From Actinomycetes bacterium (GTDB lineage: Bacteria > Actinomycetota > Acidimicrobiia > Acidimicrobiales > RAAP-2), in contig JAKANY010000002.1 of NCBI GenBank assembly GCA_021823525.1, positions 62,001 to 126,000 of the forward strand: a stretch of DNA of 64,000 nt, in the 5' to 3' direction. Each line of letters starts with the position of its first letter. Position 1 is the stretch's first letter. The position numbers and the translations under genes are program-made. Shown one piece after another: positions 20,586 through 32,327 of this stretch. The notes beneath the pieces were generated by a model. It worked only from the letters and a program-made list of their open reading frames with translations, did not search any database and had not been told where the DNA came from.

Positions 20586-20877
20586 CCTCACCCGCGACGA
20601 GGTCGCCCACGTCGCCCACCTGGCTCGCCTGCGACTGAGCGACGAGGAGCTCGACCGCTTCACCGGCCAGCTCGCCCAGGTGCTCGACCACGCCAACGAC
20701 CTGCGCGCGCTCGACCTGTCGAACGTCGCCCCCACGGCCCACCCCGTGGACCTGGGGACGGTCCTGCGCCGGGACGAGGTGTCTGCGGGTCTCGGGCGCG
20801 ACGCGGTGCTGGCTTCCGCGCCAGCGGCCGAGGACGGGCGCTTCGCGGTTCCCCGCGTGCTCGGAGACGAGCCGTGA
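20578..20877 (+). CDS. gatC: Aspartyl/glutamyl-tRNA amidotransferase subunit C
   Basis: A 99-residue subunit that holds GatA and GatB together. It has the family pattern [22 protein letters not shown], then [24 protein letters not shown]. The gene overlaps the esterase upstream and gatA downstream (GTGA). The complex turns misacylated Glu-tRNA-Gln or Asp-tRNA-Asn into the amide form, as needed where the matching synthetase is missing. Confidence 0.94.
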   Translation: MSDLTRDEVAHVAHLARLRLSDEELDRFTGQLAQVLDHANDLRALDLSNVAPTAHPVDLGTVLRRDEVSAGLGRDAVLASAPAAEDGRFAVPRVLGDEP

Positions 20878-22295
20878 ACGCGCTCGAGATCGCCGCGGAC
20901 GTCCGCGCCGGGGAGCTCTCAGCCGTCGCCGCCGTCGACGACGCCCTGGAGGCGATCGCCCGGCGCAACGAGGAGCTCAACGTCTTCGTCCACGTCGATC
21001 GCGAAGGGGCGCGAGCGCGCGCCGCGGAGATCGACGAGCGCGTGGCGCGCGGGGAGGACCCCGGCCCGCTGGCGGGCGTGCCCGTGGGACTCAAGGACAA
21101 CCTGTGCCAGACCGGCGTCCCCACGACCTGCGGCTCGCGGATCCTGGCCGGGTGGCGACCCCCCTACAGCGCGACGGCAGTCGAGCGGCTGCTCGGTGCG
21201 GGGGCCATCCCCGTGGGCAAGACGAACATGGACGAGTTTGCGATGGGCTCCTCGACCGAGACCTCGGCCTACGGGCCCACGCGCAACCCGGTGGCGCCCG
21301 ATCGGGTCCCCGGCGGCTCGTCGGGTGGCTCCGCGGCGGCTGTCGCCGCCGCGATGGTGCCCGTGGCGCTGGGTAGTGACACGGGGGGGTCGATCCGCCA
21401 GCCGGCGGCCCTGTGCGGGCTGGTCGGGATCAAGCCCACCTACGGCCTGGTCTCGCGCTACGGCCTGGTGGCCTTCGCCAGCTCGCTCGACCAGATCGGG
21501 CCGTTGGCGCGCACCGTCGCCGAGGCGGCCACCTGCCTCGAGGTCATCGCGGGGCACGACCCGCGCGACAGCACGTCGCTGCCCGAGCCCGCGCCGGACC
21601 TGCGCGGCCACCTCGACGACGGCGTGGCCGGGCGGCGCGTCGGGCTGATCCGCGAGCTGGTCGAGGGCGCCGACCCCGAAGTCGTGGCCGCGACGCGTGC
21701 GGCGGCCGACGCGCTGAGCGCTGCGGGGGCCCGCGTGATCGAGCTCTCGATCCCCGAGCTGCGGCTCGGCCTCAGCGCGTACTACCTGATCGCCCCGGCT
21801 GAGGCCTCGAGCAATCTGGCCCGCTACGACGGTGTGCGCTACGGACTGCGCGTCGACGCCGACGACGTGACCGCGATGAACGTGGCGACGCGCACCGCCG
21901 GGTTCGGCGCCGAGGTGAAGCGGCGCATCATGCTGGGCACCTACGCGCTGTCGGCCGGCTACTACGACGCCTACTACGGCCAAGCCCTCAAAGTGCGCAC
22001 GGTGATGATCGAGGCGTTCGCGCGCGCGTACGAGCAGGTCGACACCCTCCTGGGCGCGACGGCCCCGACCGAGGCGTTCGCCCTCGGGGCCAAGGTGGCC
22101 GACCCCATGGCCATGTACCTATCGGACGTGTTCACGATCCCCACCAACCTGTCGGGCCACGCGGCGATCTCCGTGCCCTTCGGGCGGGGCGCGACGGGCC
22201 TGCCCCTAGGCGTCCAGCTGCTGGGGCCCGCCCGCAGCGAGACGCGTCTGGTGAGCGCGGCCGCCGTGCTCGAGGCGGGCCGCGAGGAGGCGTGA
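20874..22295 (+). CDS. gatA: Aspartyl/glutamyl-tRNA amidotransferase subunit A
   Basis: A 473-residue amidase subunit that frees ammonia from glutamine. It shows the Ser-cisSer-Lys site: Lys in [10 protein letters not shown], and the serines in [13 protein letters not shown] and [16 protein letters not shown]. Length and order match GatA. It starts with GTG overlapping gatC and overlaps gatB by four bases, so the three subunits are made from one coupled unit. Confidence 0.97.
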   Translation: MNALEIAADVRAGELSAVAAVDDALEAIARRNEELNVFVHVDREGARARAAEIDERVARGEDPGPLAGVPVGLKDNLCQTGVPTTCGSRILAGWRPPYSATAVERLLGAGAIPVGKTNMDEFAMGSSTETSAYGPTRNPVAPDRVPGGSSGGSAAAVAAAMVPVALGSDTGGSIRQPAALCGLVGIKPTYGLVSRYGLVAFASSLDQIGPLARTVAEAATCLEVIAGHDPRDSTSLPEPAPDLRGHLDDGVAGRRVGLIRELVEGADPEVVAATRAAADALSAAGARVIELSIPELRLGLSAYYLIAPAEASSNLARYDGVRYGLRVDADDVTAMNVATRTAGFGAEVKRRIMLGTYALSAGYYDAYYGQALKVRTVMIEAFARAYEQVDTLLGATAPTEAFALGAKVADPMAMYLSDVFTIPTNLSGHAAISVPFGRGATGLPLGVQLLGPARSETRLVSAAAVLEAGREEA

Positions 22296-23710
22296 TGCGT
22301 GACGGGTGGGAGATGGTGATCGGCCTCGAGGTGCACACCGAGCTGCTGACCGCGTCGAAGCTCTTCTGCGGCTGCGCCAACGCCTTCGGGGCCGAGCCCA
22401 ACACTCAGGTCTGTCCGGTGTGCCTGGGCCTTCCCGGGTCGCTGCCCGTGCTCAACGAGCGCGCCGTCGAACTCGCGGTGGCGATCGGCCTCGCGCTGCA
22501 CTGCACGGTGGCCCCCTCGACGTTTCACCGCAAGAACTACTTCTACCCCGACATGCCCAAGGACTTCCAGATCTCCCAGTACGACCTGCCCATCAACGCG
22601 GGTGGCTACCTGGACCTGTCCGACGGCACGCGGGTGACCATCGAGCGGGCGCACCTCGAGGAGGACACGGGAAAGTCCACGCACCTGGGCGGCACGGGGC
22701 GGCTTCACGACGCCGAGCGCTCGCTGGTCGACTACAACCGGGCCGGGGTCCCCCTGGTCGAGATCGTCTCGGGCCCGGACATCCGCTCGCCCGAGCAGGC
22801 GCGCCGCTACGCGGCCGAGCTGCGGGCGGTCCTGGTGGCCACCGGCGCCTCGGATGGTCGCATGGAGGAGGGCTCGATGCGCGTGGACGCCAACGTGTCG
22901 GTCCGCCGACCCGGCGAGCCCCTCGGCACGCGCTGCGAGATCAAGAACCTCAACTCGCTGCGCAGCCTGCAGCGCGCCGTGGCCTACGAGGCCGACCGCC
23001 AGGTGGCGCTGCTCGAGGACGGCGGTCGGGTCCGCCAGGAGACGCGCCACTGGGACGACGGGCTGGGCCAGACCTCGACGATGCGCGTCAAGGAGGAGGC
23101 CGAGGACTACCGGTACTTCCGCGAGCCCGACCTCACCGAGCTCGTGCCCAGCGAGGCGATGGTCGCGCGCGTGCGTGCGGCCCTGGGGCCGATGCCGGCC
23201 GAGCGGCGCGCCGCTCTGACGGCCCTGCTCGGCGACGCTGAGGCGACGGGCGACGTCCTGGACACCGTCATCCAGGGCGGCCTGGACGCGTTCGTCCGCG
23301 CCGCCATCGAGGAGGGGATCGACGCGGGACTGGCCTTGGCCCGGGCGGCCAACGAGCTCGGCGACGCCCAGGGCGCGGGCCGCCTCGACGTGCCCGCCTT
23401 CGTCGAGGTGCTGGCGCGCGAGAGCGCCGGCCGCCTGTCGGCCACACAGGCCAAGACGGTCCTCGGCGACCTCGCGCGCGCCGGGGGGACGGCCGACGAC
23501 GCGATCGCCGCGCGCGGGTTCGTCCCCATGAGCTCTGAGGCGCTGGGCGCCGTCGTCGCCACCGTGATCGGTGAGCACCCCGGCGAGTGGTCGCGCTACG
23601 TGGCGGGGGAGGACAAGCTCGCCCAGTTCTTCATCGGCCACGTGATGAAGGCCACGCACGGCCAGGCCAACGGCCAGGCGGTCGTGGCGGAGCTCGAGAC
23701 GCGGCGCTGA
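22292..23710 (+). CDS. gatB: Aspartyl/glutamyl-tRNA amidotransferase subunit B
   Basis: A 472-residue kinase-like subunit that activates the misacylated tRNA with ATP. It starts [23 protein letters not shown] and contains [15 protein letters not shown], the [20 protein letters not shown] motif and a C-terminal helical YqeY-like domain ending with [13 protein letters not shown]. Zinc-binding cysteines are in FCGCAN and CPVC. The start is GTG 22292 or ATG 22295. It closes the gatCAB unit; a DUF3048 gene starts two bases after its stop. Confidence 0.97.
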   Translation: MMRDGWEMVIGLEVHTELLTASKLFCGCANAFGAEPNTQVCPVCLGLPGSLPVLNERAVELAVAIGLALHCTVAPSTFHRKNYFYPDMPKDFQISQYDLPINAGGYLDLSDGTRVTIERAHLEEDTGKSTHLGGTGRLHDAERSLVDYNRAGVPLVEIVSGPDIRSPEQARRYAAELRAVLVATGASDGRMEEGSMRVDANVSVRRPGEPLGTRCEIKNLNSLRSLQRAVAYEADRQVALLEDGGRVRQETRHWDDGLGQTSTMRVKEEAEDYRYFREPDLTELVPSEAMVARVRAALGPMPAERRAALTALLGDAEATGDVLDTVIQGGLDAFVRAAIEEGIDAGLALARAANELGDAQGAGRLDVPAFVEVLARESAGRLSATQAKTVLGDLARAGGTADDAIAARGFVPMSSEALGAVVATVIGEHPGEWSRYVAGEDKLAQFFIGHVMKATHGQANGQAVVAELETRR

Positions 23711-23712
23711 GA

Positions 23713-24702
23713 GTGCTGCGCGCCGCCGCCGCGACGCCCTGGATCGCCGGCAGCCTGGCGGTGGCCCTGGCGCTGGGCGTGGCGGGTCCGCCCACGGGCG
23801 CGGCGCGCCGTCGTCACCTCCACGTGGCACCCCTGACCGGGCTGGTGGAGACACCCGCGGCCGCCCGGCGCCCCGCACTCACCGTGAAGATCGACAACAC
23901 CCCCGCGGCACACCCCCAGTTCGGTATCAACGACGCCGACGTCGTCTACGAGGAGATCGTCGAGGGCGGCATCACGCGACTGGCTGCGGTGTTCCAGTCG
24001 CGCCTGCCCGGGGTGATCGGCCCCGTGCGCTCGGTGCGACGCACCGACCGCCTGATCGTGAGCCCGCTGGGCGGGCTCTTCGCCTTCTCGGGTGGGGCGG
24101 CCTACGCGCTCAACAGCATCGCCACGGCCCCCGCGCAGCTCTTCGACGAGGCCTCCGCGGGCTCGGCCATGTTCCGTACGCCACTGCGCGCGCCACCCCA
24201 CAACCTCCTGCTCGACCCGACCCGACTGCTGGCCGAGGCGCGACCCGCCCGGGCGCCGCAGCCGCTCTTCACCTACGTCGCGGCCGGATCGCCCCCGCAC
24301 GGGGCGCCCGTCGGGTCCTTCAGCGTGAACTTCCCGGCGGGCTACGCCGTGTCCTACACCTGGGACGCCGCGCACCGGGCGTGGGACCGGTCGATCTTCG
24401 GGGCCCCGGACATCACGGCGGCGGGCGTGCGGGTCGCCCCGACCAATGTCGTGGTGATCCAAGTCACCTACATCGGCGGCGTGGGGGCGCTCGGGGCCGA
24501 GGCCGACCTCCTGGGCCACGGCCCGGCGCTGGTCTTCAGCGACGGACGCCTCCAGCGCGGCGGATGGTTCCGCTCGCGACTCCTCCACCCGATGGCCCTG
24601 CGCGACGCCAGCGGCCGGGTGATCGCCCTGCGCCCCGGCTCCACGTGGATCGAGCTCGAGGCGCCGGGCCAGACGGTGAGCGTGACCGCCCCGGGCCACT
24701 GA
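23713..24702 (+). CDS. Secreted or membrane-anchored DUF3048 protein, YerB-like
   Basis: A 329-residue protein with an N-terminal hydrophobic segment (about residues 8-28), then the DUF3048 signature: PLTGLVE, ALTVKIDNTPAAHPQFGINDADVVYEEIVEGGITR and GPVRSVRRTDRLI. The C-terminal part (TNVVVIQVTYIGG to the end) is the second DUF3048 domain. There is no lipobox, so it is probably anchored by its signal helix. Related YerB proteins are extracytoplasmic; the function is unknown. It starts two bases after gatB and is likely cotranscribed. Confidence 0.85.
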   Translation: MLRAAAATPWIAGSLAVALALGVAGPPTGAARRRHLHVAPLTGLVETPAAARRPALTVKIDNTPAAHPQFGINDADVVYEEIVEGGITRLAAVFQSRLPGVIGPVRSVRRTDRLIVSPLGGLFAFSGGAAYALNSIATAPAQLFDEASAGSAMFRTPLRAPPHNLLLDPTRLLAEARPARAPQPLFTYVAAGSPPHGAPVGSFSVNFPAGYAVSYTWDAAHRAWDRSIFGAPDITAAGVRVAPTNVVVIQVTYIGGVGALGAEADLLGHGPALVFSDGRLQRGGWFRSRLLHPMALRDASGRVIALRPGSTWIELEAPGQTVSVTAPGH

Positions 24703-24724
24703 GCCGGGTTCGTAGACTACGCCC

Positions 24725-26404
24725 ATGACCGCGCACCCGACGCCTCGCTCGACCGACGTTACCCTGGGCAAGGGACGCGCACCGGCACGCGCCATGCTGC
24801 GCGCGATGGGGCTCGGCGACCAGGACATGTCCAAGGCCCAGGTCGGGGTGGCGTCGAGCTGGAACGAGGTGACACCCTGCAACCTCCCGCTGGGCCGGTT
24901 GGCCGCCAGCACGAAGGAGGCGATCCGTGCGGGCGGCGCGGTGCCCTTCGAGTTCGTGACGATCGCGGTGTCCGACGGGATCTCGATGGGCCACGAGGGC
25001 ATGCGCGCCTCGCTGGTGAGCCGCGAGGTGATCGCCGACTCGGTCGAGACCGTCATGCACGCCGAGCGCTTCGACGCCCTGGTGACGCTCGCGGGATGCG
25101 ACAAGTCGCTGCCCGGGATGCTGATGGCGGCCGCGCGCCTCGACGTGCCCAGCGCCTTCTTCTACGGCGGCACCATCATGCCGGGGCGGCTCGACGGCGA
25201 GGCGCTCGACATCACCTCGGTGTTCGAGGCGGTGGGCGCCAACGCGGTGGGCGCGCTCAGCGACGAGGGGCTGCGGGCCGTGGAGCTGGCCGCGTGCCCC
25301 GGCGAGGGCAGCTGCGCGGGCATGTTCACGGCCAACACCATGGCCAGCGTCGGCGAGGCGCTGGGCATGTCGCTGCTGGGCAGCGCGAGCGTCCCGGCGA
25401 TCGACCCGCGGCGTGAGCAGTACGCCTACCGCACGGGCGAGGCGGTCCTTCACCTGCTCGACGAGGGCATCAGCGCTCGACGGATCCTCACGCGCGAGGC
25501 CTTCGAGAACGCGATCGCGGTCGTCATGGCGCTCGGCGGGTCGACCAACGCGGTCCTGCACCTGCTGGCGATCGCCCACGAGGCCCGCGTGCCGCTCGAG
25601 CTCGAGGACTTCAACCGGGTGGCCGCGCGCGTCCCCCACATCGCCGACACCAAGCCGCATGGCCGCTACCACATGAGTGACATCGACGCGATCGGGGGCG
25701 TCCCGGTCGTCCTGGCGCACCTGCTCGAGCGCGGCCTCCTGCACGGCGACGCCCTGACCGTGACGGGGCGCACGATGGCCGAGAGCCTCGAGGAGTTCGC
25801 CGCCCGCCCGCCCGACGGGGACGTCATCCACGACCTGGACCACCCGATCCACGCCCAGGGGGGGATCGCGGTCCTGCGCGGCTCCCTGGCGCCGCTGGGC
25901 TCGGTCGTCAAGGTCGCGGGTATCGACGAGCTCCGCTTTCGCGGGCGCGCCCGCGTCTTCGACGGCGAGGACTCCGCCATGACGGCGATCCTGGCCGGCG
26001 AGATCCCGCCGCGAACGGTCGTGGTCATCCGCTACGAGGGGCCCAAGTCCGGGCCGGGCATGCGCGAGATGCTCGCGATCACGGGCGCGATGAAGGGCGT
26101 GGGACGGGGGAGCGACTCGGCCCTGGTCACCGACGGGCGCTTCAGCGGGGGAACCCACGGCTTCTGCGTGGGCCACGTGGCGCCCGAGGCCCTCGACGGC
26201 GGGCCCATCGGCCTGGTCGAGGACGGCGACGAGATCGAGATCGACGTCAACGAGCACCGCATCGACCTGCTGGTGGACGAGGGCGAGCTGGCCGCGCGCG
26301 CGGCGCGCGCCGTCGCCTTCACCCCGCGCTACGACACGGGCGTGCTGGAGAAGTTCGCGCGGCTCGTCCAGGGGGCCGAGCGCGGGGCCGTGACGTCGCG
26401 CTGA
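24725..26404 (+). CDS. ilvD: Dihydroxy-acid dehydratase
   Basis: A 559-residue Fe-S dehydratase that makes the 2-oxo acids for valine, leucine and isoleucine. The three cluster cysteines are in [20 protein letters not shown] and [15 protein letters not shown]. The C-terminal [19 protein letters not shown] block is typical. A TAGACT box (24713-24718) lies six bases before the ATG, so the gene probably has its own leaderless promoter, apart from the attenuated ilvB operon that begins 170 bases after its stop. Confidence 0.97.
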   Translation: MTAHPTPRSTDVTLGKGRAPARAMLRAMGLGDQDMSKAQVGVASSWNEVTPCNLPLGRLAASTKEAIRAGGAVPFEFVTIAVSDGISMGHEGMRASLVSREVIADSVETVMHAERFDALVTLAGCDKSLPGMLMAAARLDVPSAFFYGGTIMPGRLDGEALDITSVFEAVGANAVGALSDEGLRAVELAACPGEGSCAGMFTANTMASVGEALGMSLLGSASVPAIDPRREQYAYRTGEAVLHLLDEGISARRILTREAFENAIAVVMALGGSTNAVLHLLAIAHEARVPLELEDFNRVAARVPHIADTKPHGRYHMSDIDAIGGVPVVLAHLLERGLLHGDALTVTGRTMAESLEEFAARPPDGDVIHDLDHPIHAQGGIAVLRGSLAPLGSVVKVAGIDELRFRGRARVFDGEDSAMTAILAGEIPPRTVVVIRYEGPKSGPGMREMLAITGAMKGVGRGSDSALVTDGRFSGGTHGFCVGHVAPEALDGGPIGLVEDGDEIEIDVNEHRIDLLVDEGELAARAARAVAFTPRYDTGVLEKFARLVQGAERGAVTSR

Positions 26405-26450
26405 GGGGCCTGGCTTGTGCCGTGGCGCACGCGTGTGCTTAGATGACGGG

Positions 26451-26501
26451 GTGACCAACGGCGGCACGCACCTGGTAATTGGGGGTGGTGGTCGCCGGTA
26501 G
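26451..26501 (+). CDS. ilvB leader peptide (Leu-Val-Ile)
   Basis: Sixteen residues, MTNGGTHLVIGGGGRR, from GTG to TAG. The three regulatory amino acids are consecutive. GTA for valine and ATT for isoleucine are rare in this GC-rich window, which should make the ribosome stall when any of the three charged tRNAs is short. The GTG sits at the expected transcription start. Confidence 0.82.
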   Translation: MTNGGTHLVIGGGGRR

Positions 26502-26522
26502 TCACGCCCGCGTAGACACCGG

Positions 26523-26549
26523 AGGCCTCCCAGTCGGGAGGCCTTTTTT
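26523..26549 (+). terminator. Intrinsic terminator of the ilvB attenuator
   Basis: AGGCCTCCC (26523-26531) and GGGAGGCCT (26536-26544) pair perfectly around AGTC, followed by six T residues (26544-26549). It stands 24 bases before the ilvB start, so it must be bypassed for expression. Confidence 0.92.
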
Positions 26550-26573
26550 GTTATCCCGACGGAAGTAGGAGAC

Positions 26574-28289
26574 GTGGAACTCACTGGAGCGCAAGCCCTG
26601 ATCAAGAGCCTCGAGCAGCAGGGAGTCGACACCGTGTTCGGCCTGCCCGGGGGCGCGATCCTGCCCGTGTACGACCCGCTGCTCGACTCGTCGATCCGCC
26701 ACATCCTGGTGCGCCACGAGCAGGGTGCGGGCCACATGGCCGAGGGCTACGCCCTGGCCACCGGGCGGCCCGGTGTGGCCATGGTCACCAGCGGTCCGGG
26801 CTCGACCAACATCGTCACGCCCATCACCAACGCCCACATGGACTCAACGCCCCTGGTCGTGGTGACCGGACAGGTCGCGACCACCTCGATCGGACTGGAC
26901 GCCTTCCAGGAGTGCGACATCACCGGCATCACCATGGGGGTGACCAAGCACAACTTCCTGGTGCGGTCGGCCCACGAGATCCCGCGCGCCATCGCGGCCG
27001 CGTTCCACCTGGCCACCACGGGGCGACCCGGGCCCGTGCTCGTCGACCTGCCCAAGGACGTCGCCCAGTCGACGATGGAGTGGTGGTACCCCGCGGGCGT
27101 CGACGAGCTCGAGCTGCCCGGCTACCGCGCCCTGGCCCCCCTCGACGAGGGCGAGGTCGACCGGGCGGTCAGCCTGATCGCCTCGGCGCAGCGTCCCGTG
27201 CTCTACGTCGGGGGCGGGACGCTCAAGTCCCGGGCGACCGACGAGCTGCGGGCGTTCGCCGAGCGCACGGGCATCCCGGTCGTCACCACGCTGATGGCCC
27301 GCGGCGCCTTCCCGAACTCGCACGAGCTCTTCTTGGGCATGCCAGGGATGCACGGGACCTACAGCGCGATCACCGCGATGCAGCGCAGCGACCTGCTCAT
27401 CGTGCTCGGAGCCCGGTTCGACGACCGGGTCACCGGGCGTACGACGGCGTTCGCGCCCGAGGCGAAGGTCATCCACATCGACATCGATCGCGCCGAGTTG
27501 GGCAAGATCCGGCGTCCCGACGTCGCGATCCAAGGCGACGTGGCCACCGCGCTGCGCGCCCTCGAGGCCGCGGGGGCCGCACCGGCCTCTCTCGCGACCT
27601 GGTGGTCGGAGATCCGCTCGTGGCAGGCGGCCTATCCGCTGACCTACGACGAGGCACCCGTCGACGGTCCGCTGCGGCCCCAGCACGTCATCGAGACCCT
27701 GGCCGCCAACGCGCCCGAGGGGACGATCGTGGCCTCGGGCGTCGGACAGCACCAGATGTGGACCGCCCAGTTCTGGCCCTTCGAGGAGCCCCACTCGTGG
27801 GTCAACTCGGGGGGCGCCGGCACGATGGGCTTCGGGGTGCCCGCGGCCATCGGCGCCAAGGTCGGCCGACCCGACCGCACGGTGTGGTGCATCGACGGCG
27901 ACGGCTGCTTCCAGATGACCGCCCAGGAGCTGGTGACCGCCCGCAGCGAGGGGATCCCCATCAAGGTGGCGATCCTCAACAACTCCTACCTGGGGATGGT
28001 GCGCCAGTGGCAGGAGATGTTCTACGACGAGCGCTACTCGGAGGTCTACCTGTCACCGGACCTGCCCGACTACGTCAAGTGGGCCGAGGCAATGGGCTGC
28101 GTGGGCCTGCGCGCGACTAATCCCAAGGAGATGCGCGACGTGATCGACGAGGCCAACGCCATCGACGACGTCCCGGTCGTGATCGACTTCCGGGTCGACG
28201 CGACCGAGAAGGTCTTCCCGATGGTGCCCGCTGGCGCCAGCAACGACGACGTCCTGGTCCACCCCAGTCAGCGCAAGGAGACGCGATGA
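26574..28289 (+). CDS. ilvB: Acetolactate synthase, large (catalytic) subunit
   Basis: A 571-residue thiamine-diphosphate enzyme. It joins two pyruvates, or pyruvate and 2-oxobutanoate, in the first shared step to branched-chain amino acids. The catalytic glutamate is Glu49 ([14 protein letters not shown]). The FAD-binding middle domain includes GMHGTYSA, and the ThDP/Mg motif is [14 protein letters not shown] with [13 protein letters not shown]. The start is GTG with GTAGGAG upstream. It is preceded by an attenuator and overlaps ilvN by four bases (ATGA). Confidence 0.97.
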   Translation: MELTGAQALIKSLEQQGVDTVFGLPGGAILPVYDPLLDSSIRHILVRHEQGAGHMAEGYALATGRPGVAMVTSGPGSTNIVTPITNAHMDSTPLVVVTGQVATTSIGLDAFQECDITGITMGVTKHNFLVRSAHEIPRAIAAAFHLATTGRPGPVLVDLPKDVAQSTMEWWYPAGVDELELPGYRALAPLDEGEVDRAVSLIASAQRPVLYVGGGTLKSRATDELRAFAERTGIPVVTTLMARGAFPNSHELFLGMPGMHGTYSAITAMQRSDLLIVLGARFDDRVTGRTTAFAPEAKVIHIDIDRAELGKIRRPDVAIQGDVATALRALEAAGAAPASLATWWSEIRSWQAAYPLTYDEAPVDGPLRPQHVIETLAANAPEGTIVASGVGQHQMWTAQFWPFEEPHSWVNSGGAGTMGFGVPAAIGAKVGRPDRTVWCIDGDGCFQMTAQELVTARSEGIPIKVAILNNSYLGMVRQWQEMFYDERYSEVYLSPDLPDYVKWAEAMGCVGLRATNPKEMRDVIDEANAIDDVPVVIDFRVDATEKVFPMVPAGASNDDVLVHPSQRKETR

Positions 28290-28852
28290 ACACGCCCGAG
28301 CCCTTCGCCGGAGAGCCTGTCCACACTCCGGTGCGCCACCACATCCTCTCGGTGCTGGTGGAGAACAAGTCGGGGGTGCTGGCCCGTGTCGCCGGGCTCT
28401 TCGCCCGGCGCGGGTTCAACATCTACTCACTGGCCGTCGCGCCCGCCGAGCGCCACGCGCGATTCTCGCGCATCACGATCGTCGTGGACGCCGAGTCGGC
28501 GCCCCTCGAGCAGGTGGTCGGCCAGCTGGACAAGCTGGTCAACGTCGTGGACATCTCGGACATCGCCCCGCGCGAGGCCGTCGAGCGCGAGCTGCTGCTC
28601 GCCACGATCCCCACGGACGTCTCGAACCGCACCTCCCTGCTCGACATCCTCGGCTTGGCGGGCGCGTCGATCATCGACGTCGACCCCGGTGCGATCACCG
28701 TGATGCTGGCCGGCACGCCGACCAGCTGCGACGAGCTCGAACGGGCACTCGAGGACCACGCCAGCGTCGAGCTCCACCGGACCGGTCGCCTGGCCGTTCC
28801 TAGACTGGGCCGCGACGTGCCACCCGCGACGTCCGAGAGGGGACCGAGATGA
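28286..28852 (+). CDS. ilvN: Acetolactate synthase, small (regulatory) subunit
   Basis: A 188-residue subunit with an N-terminal ACT domain ([32 protein letters not shown], about 14-46) that binds valine for feedback control, and a C-terminal ALS-specific domain. The length fits the short bacterial form, with about 20 extra residues at the N terminus. It overlaps both ilvB and ilvC by four bases, so the operon is fully coupled. Confidence 0.96.
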   Translation: MNTPEPFAGEPVHTPVRHHILSVLVENKSGVLARVAGLFARRGFNIYSLAVAPAERHARFSRITIVVDAESAPLEQVVGQLDKLVNVVDISDIAPREAVERELLLATIPTDVSNRTSLLDILGLAGASIIDVDPGAITVMLAGTPTSCDELERALEDHASVELHRTGRLAVPRLGRDVPPATSERGPR

Positions 28853-29886
28853 CCACGATGTTCTACGAGCGCGACGCCGATCCCGAGCTCCTGCGCGCCA
28901 AGCGCATCGCGATCCTGGGCTACGGCTCGCAAGGTCACGCCCACGCCCTGAACCTGCGCGACAGCGGATTCGACGTGCGCGTGGGCCTGCGGCCCGAGTC
29001 GTCCTCGGTGCACAAGGCCGAGGAGGCCGGCTTGCGCGTGCTGGGCATCGCCGAGGCGACCGCCGAGGCCGATGTCGTCATGGTCCTGCTGCCCGACACC
29101 GAGCAGAAGGCGATCTACGACCGCGACATCGCCCCGAACCTCCGGGCCGGGGACATGCTGATGTTCGCGCACGGCTTCAACATCCGCTTCGACCGCATCA
29201 CGCCGCCCGCCGACGTCGACGTCACGATGGTCGCGCCCAAGGGACCCGGACACCTGGTGCGCCGCACCTACGTCGAGGGGGGCGGCGTCCCCTCGCTGGT
29301 CGCCGTGCACCAGGACGCCACCGGCCGCGCCCACGACCTGGCGCTGGCCTACGCGCACGGGATCGGCGCCACGCGCGCGGGCGTGCTCGAGACCACCTTC
29401 ACCGAGGAGACCGAGACGGACCTGTTCGGCGAGCAGGCGGTGCTGTGCGGCGGCGTGAGCGCCCTGGTGACCGCGGGCTACGAGACGCTCGTGGAGGCGG
29501 GCTACCAGCCCGAGAGCGCCTACTTCGAGTGCCTCCACGAGCTCAAGCTGATCGTGGACCTGATGTACGAGGAGGGGATCACCGGCATGCGCTACTCGGT
29601 GTCGGACACCGCCGAGTACGGCGACCTGACGCGGGGACCGCGCATCATCACCGACCAGGTGAAGGCCGAGATGCGCCGCGTGCTCACCGAGATCCAAGAC
29701 GGGACGTTCGCTGCGGAGTGGATCCGCGAGAACGAGATCGGCCGGCCGCGCTACCGCGAGCTGCGCGAGGTGGGCAAGCGCCACCCAATCGAGACCGTGG
29801 GCGCGCGCCTGCGCACCATGATGCCCTTCGTCTCGGCGGGCAAGCAGAAGGTCGCGGACGCCTCGGGAGGCGACACCGACGAGTGA
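28849..29886 (+). CDS. ilvC: Ketol-acid reductoisomerase
   Basis: A 345-residue class I enzyme that isomerises and reduces acetolactate or acetohydroxybutyrate. The Rossmann motif is [19 protein letters not shown]. The GLRPESSS stretch after it is the NADP-recognition loop. Metal-binding acidic residues lie in [16 protein letters not shown] and [16 protein letters not shown]. It overlaps ilvN and ends the operon. serC converges from the other side with a 42-base gap and no clear terminator hairpin. Confidence 0.97.
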   Translation: MTTMFYERDADPELLRAKRIAILGYGSQGHAHALNLRDSGFDVRVGLRPESSSVHKAEEAGLRVLGIAEATAEADVVMVLLPDTEQKAIYDRDIAPNLRAGDMLMFAHGFNIRFDRITPPADVDVTMVAPKGPGHLVRRTYVEGGGVPSLVAVHQDATGRAHDLALAYAHGIGATRAGVLETTFTEETETDLFGEQAVLCGGVSALVTAGYETLVEAGYQPESAYFECLHELKLIVDLMYEEGITGMRYSVSDTAEYGDLTRGPRIITDQVKAEMRRVLTEIQDGTFAAEWIRENEIGRPRYRELREVGKRHPIETVGARLRTMMPFVSAGKQKVADASGGDTDE

Positions 29887-29928
29887 GTTGCGGAGCGGCT
29901 GGCTAGGGCGACCCGCCGGCCGGGGGGC

Positions 29929-31065
<1,137 letters not shown>

Positions 31066-31088
31066 CGGACGTCCCGGGAGGTGTACGC

Positions 31089-32288
31089 GTGGGCTCACGA
31101 ATCAGCGACCTCGTGGCCGGTCTGGCGCCGAGCGCGACCCTGGCGGTGGACGCCAAGGCCAAGGCGCTCAAGGCCCAGGGCGAGCCCGTGATCGGCTATG
31201 GGGCCGGCGAGCCGGACTTCCCCACGCCCGCGCCCATCGTCGAGGCCGCGGCGCGCGCCTGCGCGGTGATCGTCAACCACAAGTACACACCCACGGCCGG
31301 GCTGCCCGAGCTGCGCGAGGCCATCGTCGCCAAGTCGCGACGCGACTCGGGGCTCGAGGTCCGCGCCGACCAGGTGCTGGTCACCAACGGTGGCAAGCAC
31401 GCGGTGGCCACGGCCTTCGTCACGCTGCTGGACCCGGGCGACGAGGTCCTCATCCCGGCCCCGTACTGGACGACCTACCCCGAATCGGTGTACCTGGCCG
31501 GCGGGCGGCCGATCCCCGTGCCCCTGCGCGAGGACCGGGGATTCCGCCTGACCGTCGAGGACCTCGAGCGGCACCGCACGCCGCGCACCAAGGTCCTGGT
31601 GTTCGTCTCGCCCTCCAACCCGACCGGGGCGGTCGTGGCACCCGACGAGGTCGCGGCGATCGGCGCGTGGGCGGCCGAGCACGGCGTGTGGGTCCTGGCC
31701 GACGAGATCTACGAGCATCTCGTCTACGGGTCGGCCCGACACGTCTCGCTGCCCGTGGTCGCGCCCGAGGTCGGCGATCGCTGGGTGGTCGTCAACGGCG
31801 TGGCCAAGACCTACGCGATGACCGGCTGGCGCGTCGGGTGGATGATCGGCCCGCCCGACGTCATGGCCGCGGCGGTCACCTACCAGAGCCAGACGACGTC
31901 CAACATCTCCAACGTGTCCCAGCGCGCCGCCGTGGCCGCCCTGACGGGCGACCTGAGCGCCGTGGCCGAGATGCGCGCCGCCTTCGACCGGCGGCGCCAG
32001 ACGATGACGCGGATGCTCAACGCCATCGACGGCATCACCTGCGTCGAGCCCGAGGGTGCCTTCTACTGCTTCCCGAACGTCGAGGGGCTGCTCGGACGGG
32101 ACCTGGGCGGCCAGCGTGCCGCGACCTCGGCCGAGTTGGCCGAGCTGCTGCTCAGCGCCATCAAGGTCGCCGTCGTGCCGGGCGAGGCCTTCGGCGCCCC
32201 GGGACACTTCCGCCTGAGCTACGCGCTCGGTGACGACGCGCTGGTCGAGGGCCTCGAGCGACTCGGGGCCCTCGTCGCGAGGTCATGA
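31089..32288 (+). CDS. Aspartate-type aminotransferase, class I/II
   Basis: A 399-residue PLP aminotransferase of the Thermus/actinobacterial AspC type (subgroup Ib). It has [37 protein letters not shown], the PLP lysine Lys240 in [19 protein letters not shown] and the substrate arginine in HFRLSYAL. It probably moves amino groups between aspartate and 2-oxoglutarate, and may act on other amino acids. GGGAGG lies 7-8 bases before the GTG start. It faces serC and is followed by serA 39 bases later. Confidence 0.9.
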   Translation: MGSRISDLVAGLAPSATLAVDAKAKALKAQGEPVIGYGAGEPDFPTPAPIVEAAARACAVIVNHKYTPTAGLPELREAIVAKSRRDSGLEVRADQVLVTNGGKHAVATAFVTLLDPGDEVLIPAPYWTTYPESVYLAGGRPIPVPLREDRGFRLTVEDLERHRTPRTKVLVFVSPSNPTGAVVAPDEVAAIGAWAAEHGVWVLADEIYEHLVYGSARHVSLPVVAPEVGDRWVVVNGVAKTYAMTGWRVGWMIGPPDVMAAAVTYQSQTTSNISNVSQRAAVAALTGDLSAVAEMRAAFDRRRQTMTRMLNAIDGITCVEPEGAFYCFPNVEGLLGRDLGGQRAATSAELAELLLSAIKVAVVPGEAFGAPGHFRLSYALGDDALVEGLERLGALVARS

Positions 32289-32327
32289 GCAGCGCGTAGC
32301 CTAGAACCCACGCGTCGAGAGAGGAGC

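Larger units (their letters stand above)
26439..26549 (+). promoter_or_regulatory. Attenuator leader of the ilvBNC operon
   Basis: A -10 box TTAGAT (26439-26444) is followed six bases later by a leader peptide and then by a T-tract terminator before ilvB. The leader codes Leu-Val-Ile in a row. CCGGT (26495-26499) can pair with ACCGG (26518-26522), and GGGGG (26481-26485) could pair with CTCCC (26527-26531), the left arm of the terminator. This is the layout of ribosome-mediated attenuation, known for ilvBNC in Corynebacterium. I did not fold the RNA. Confidence 0.82.
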
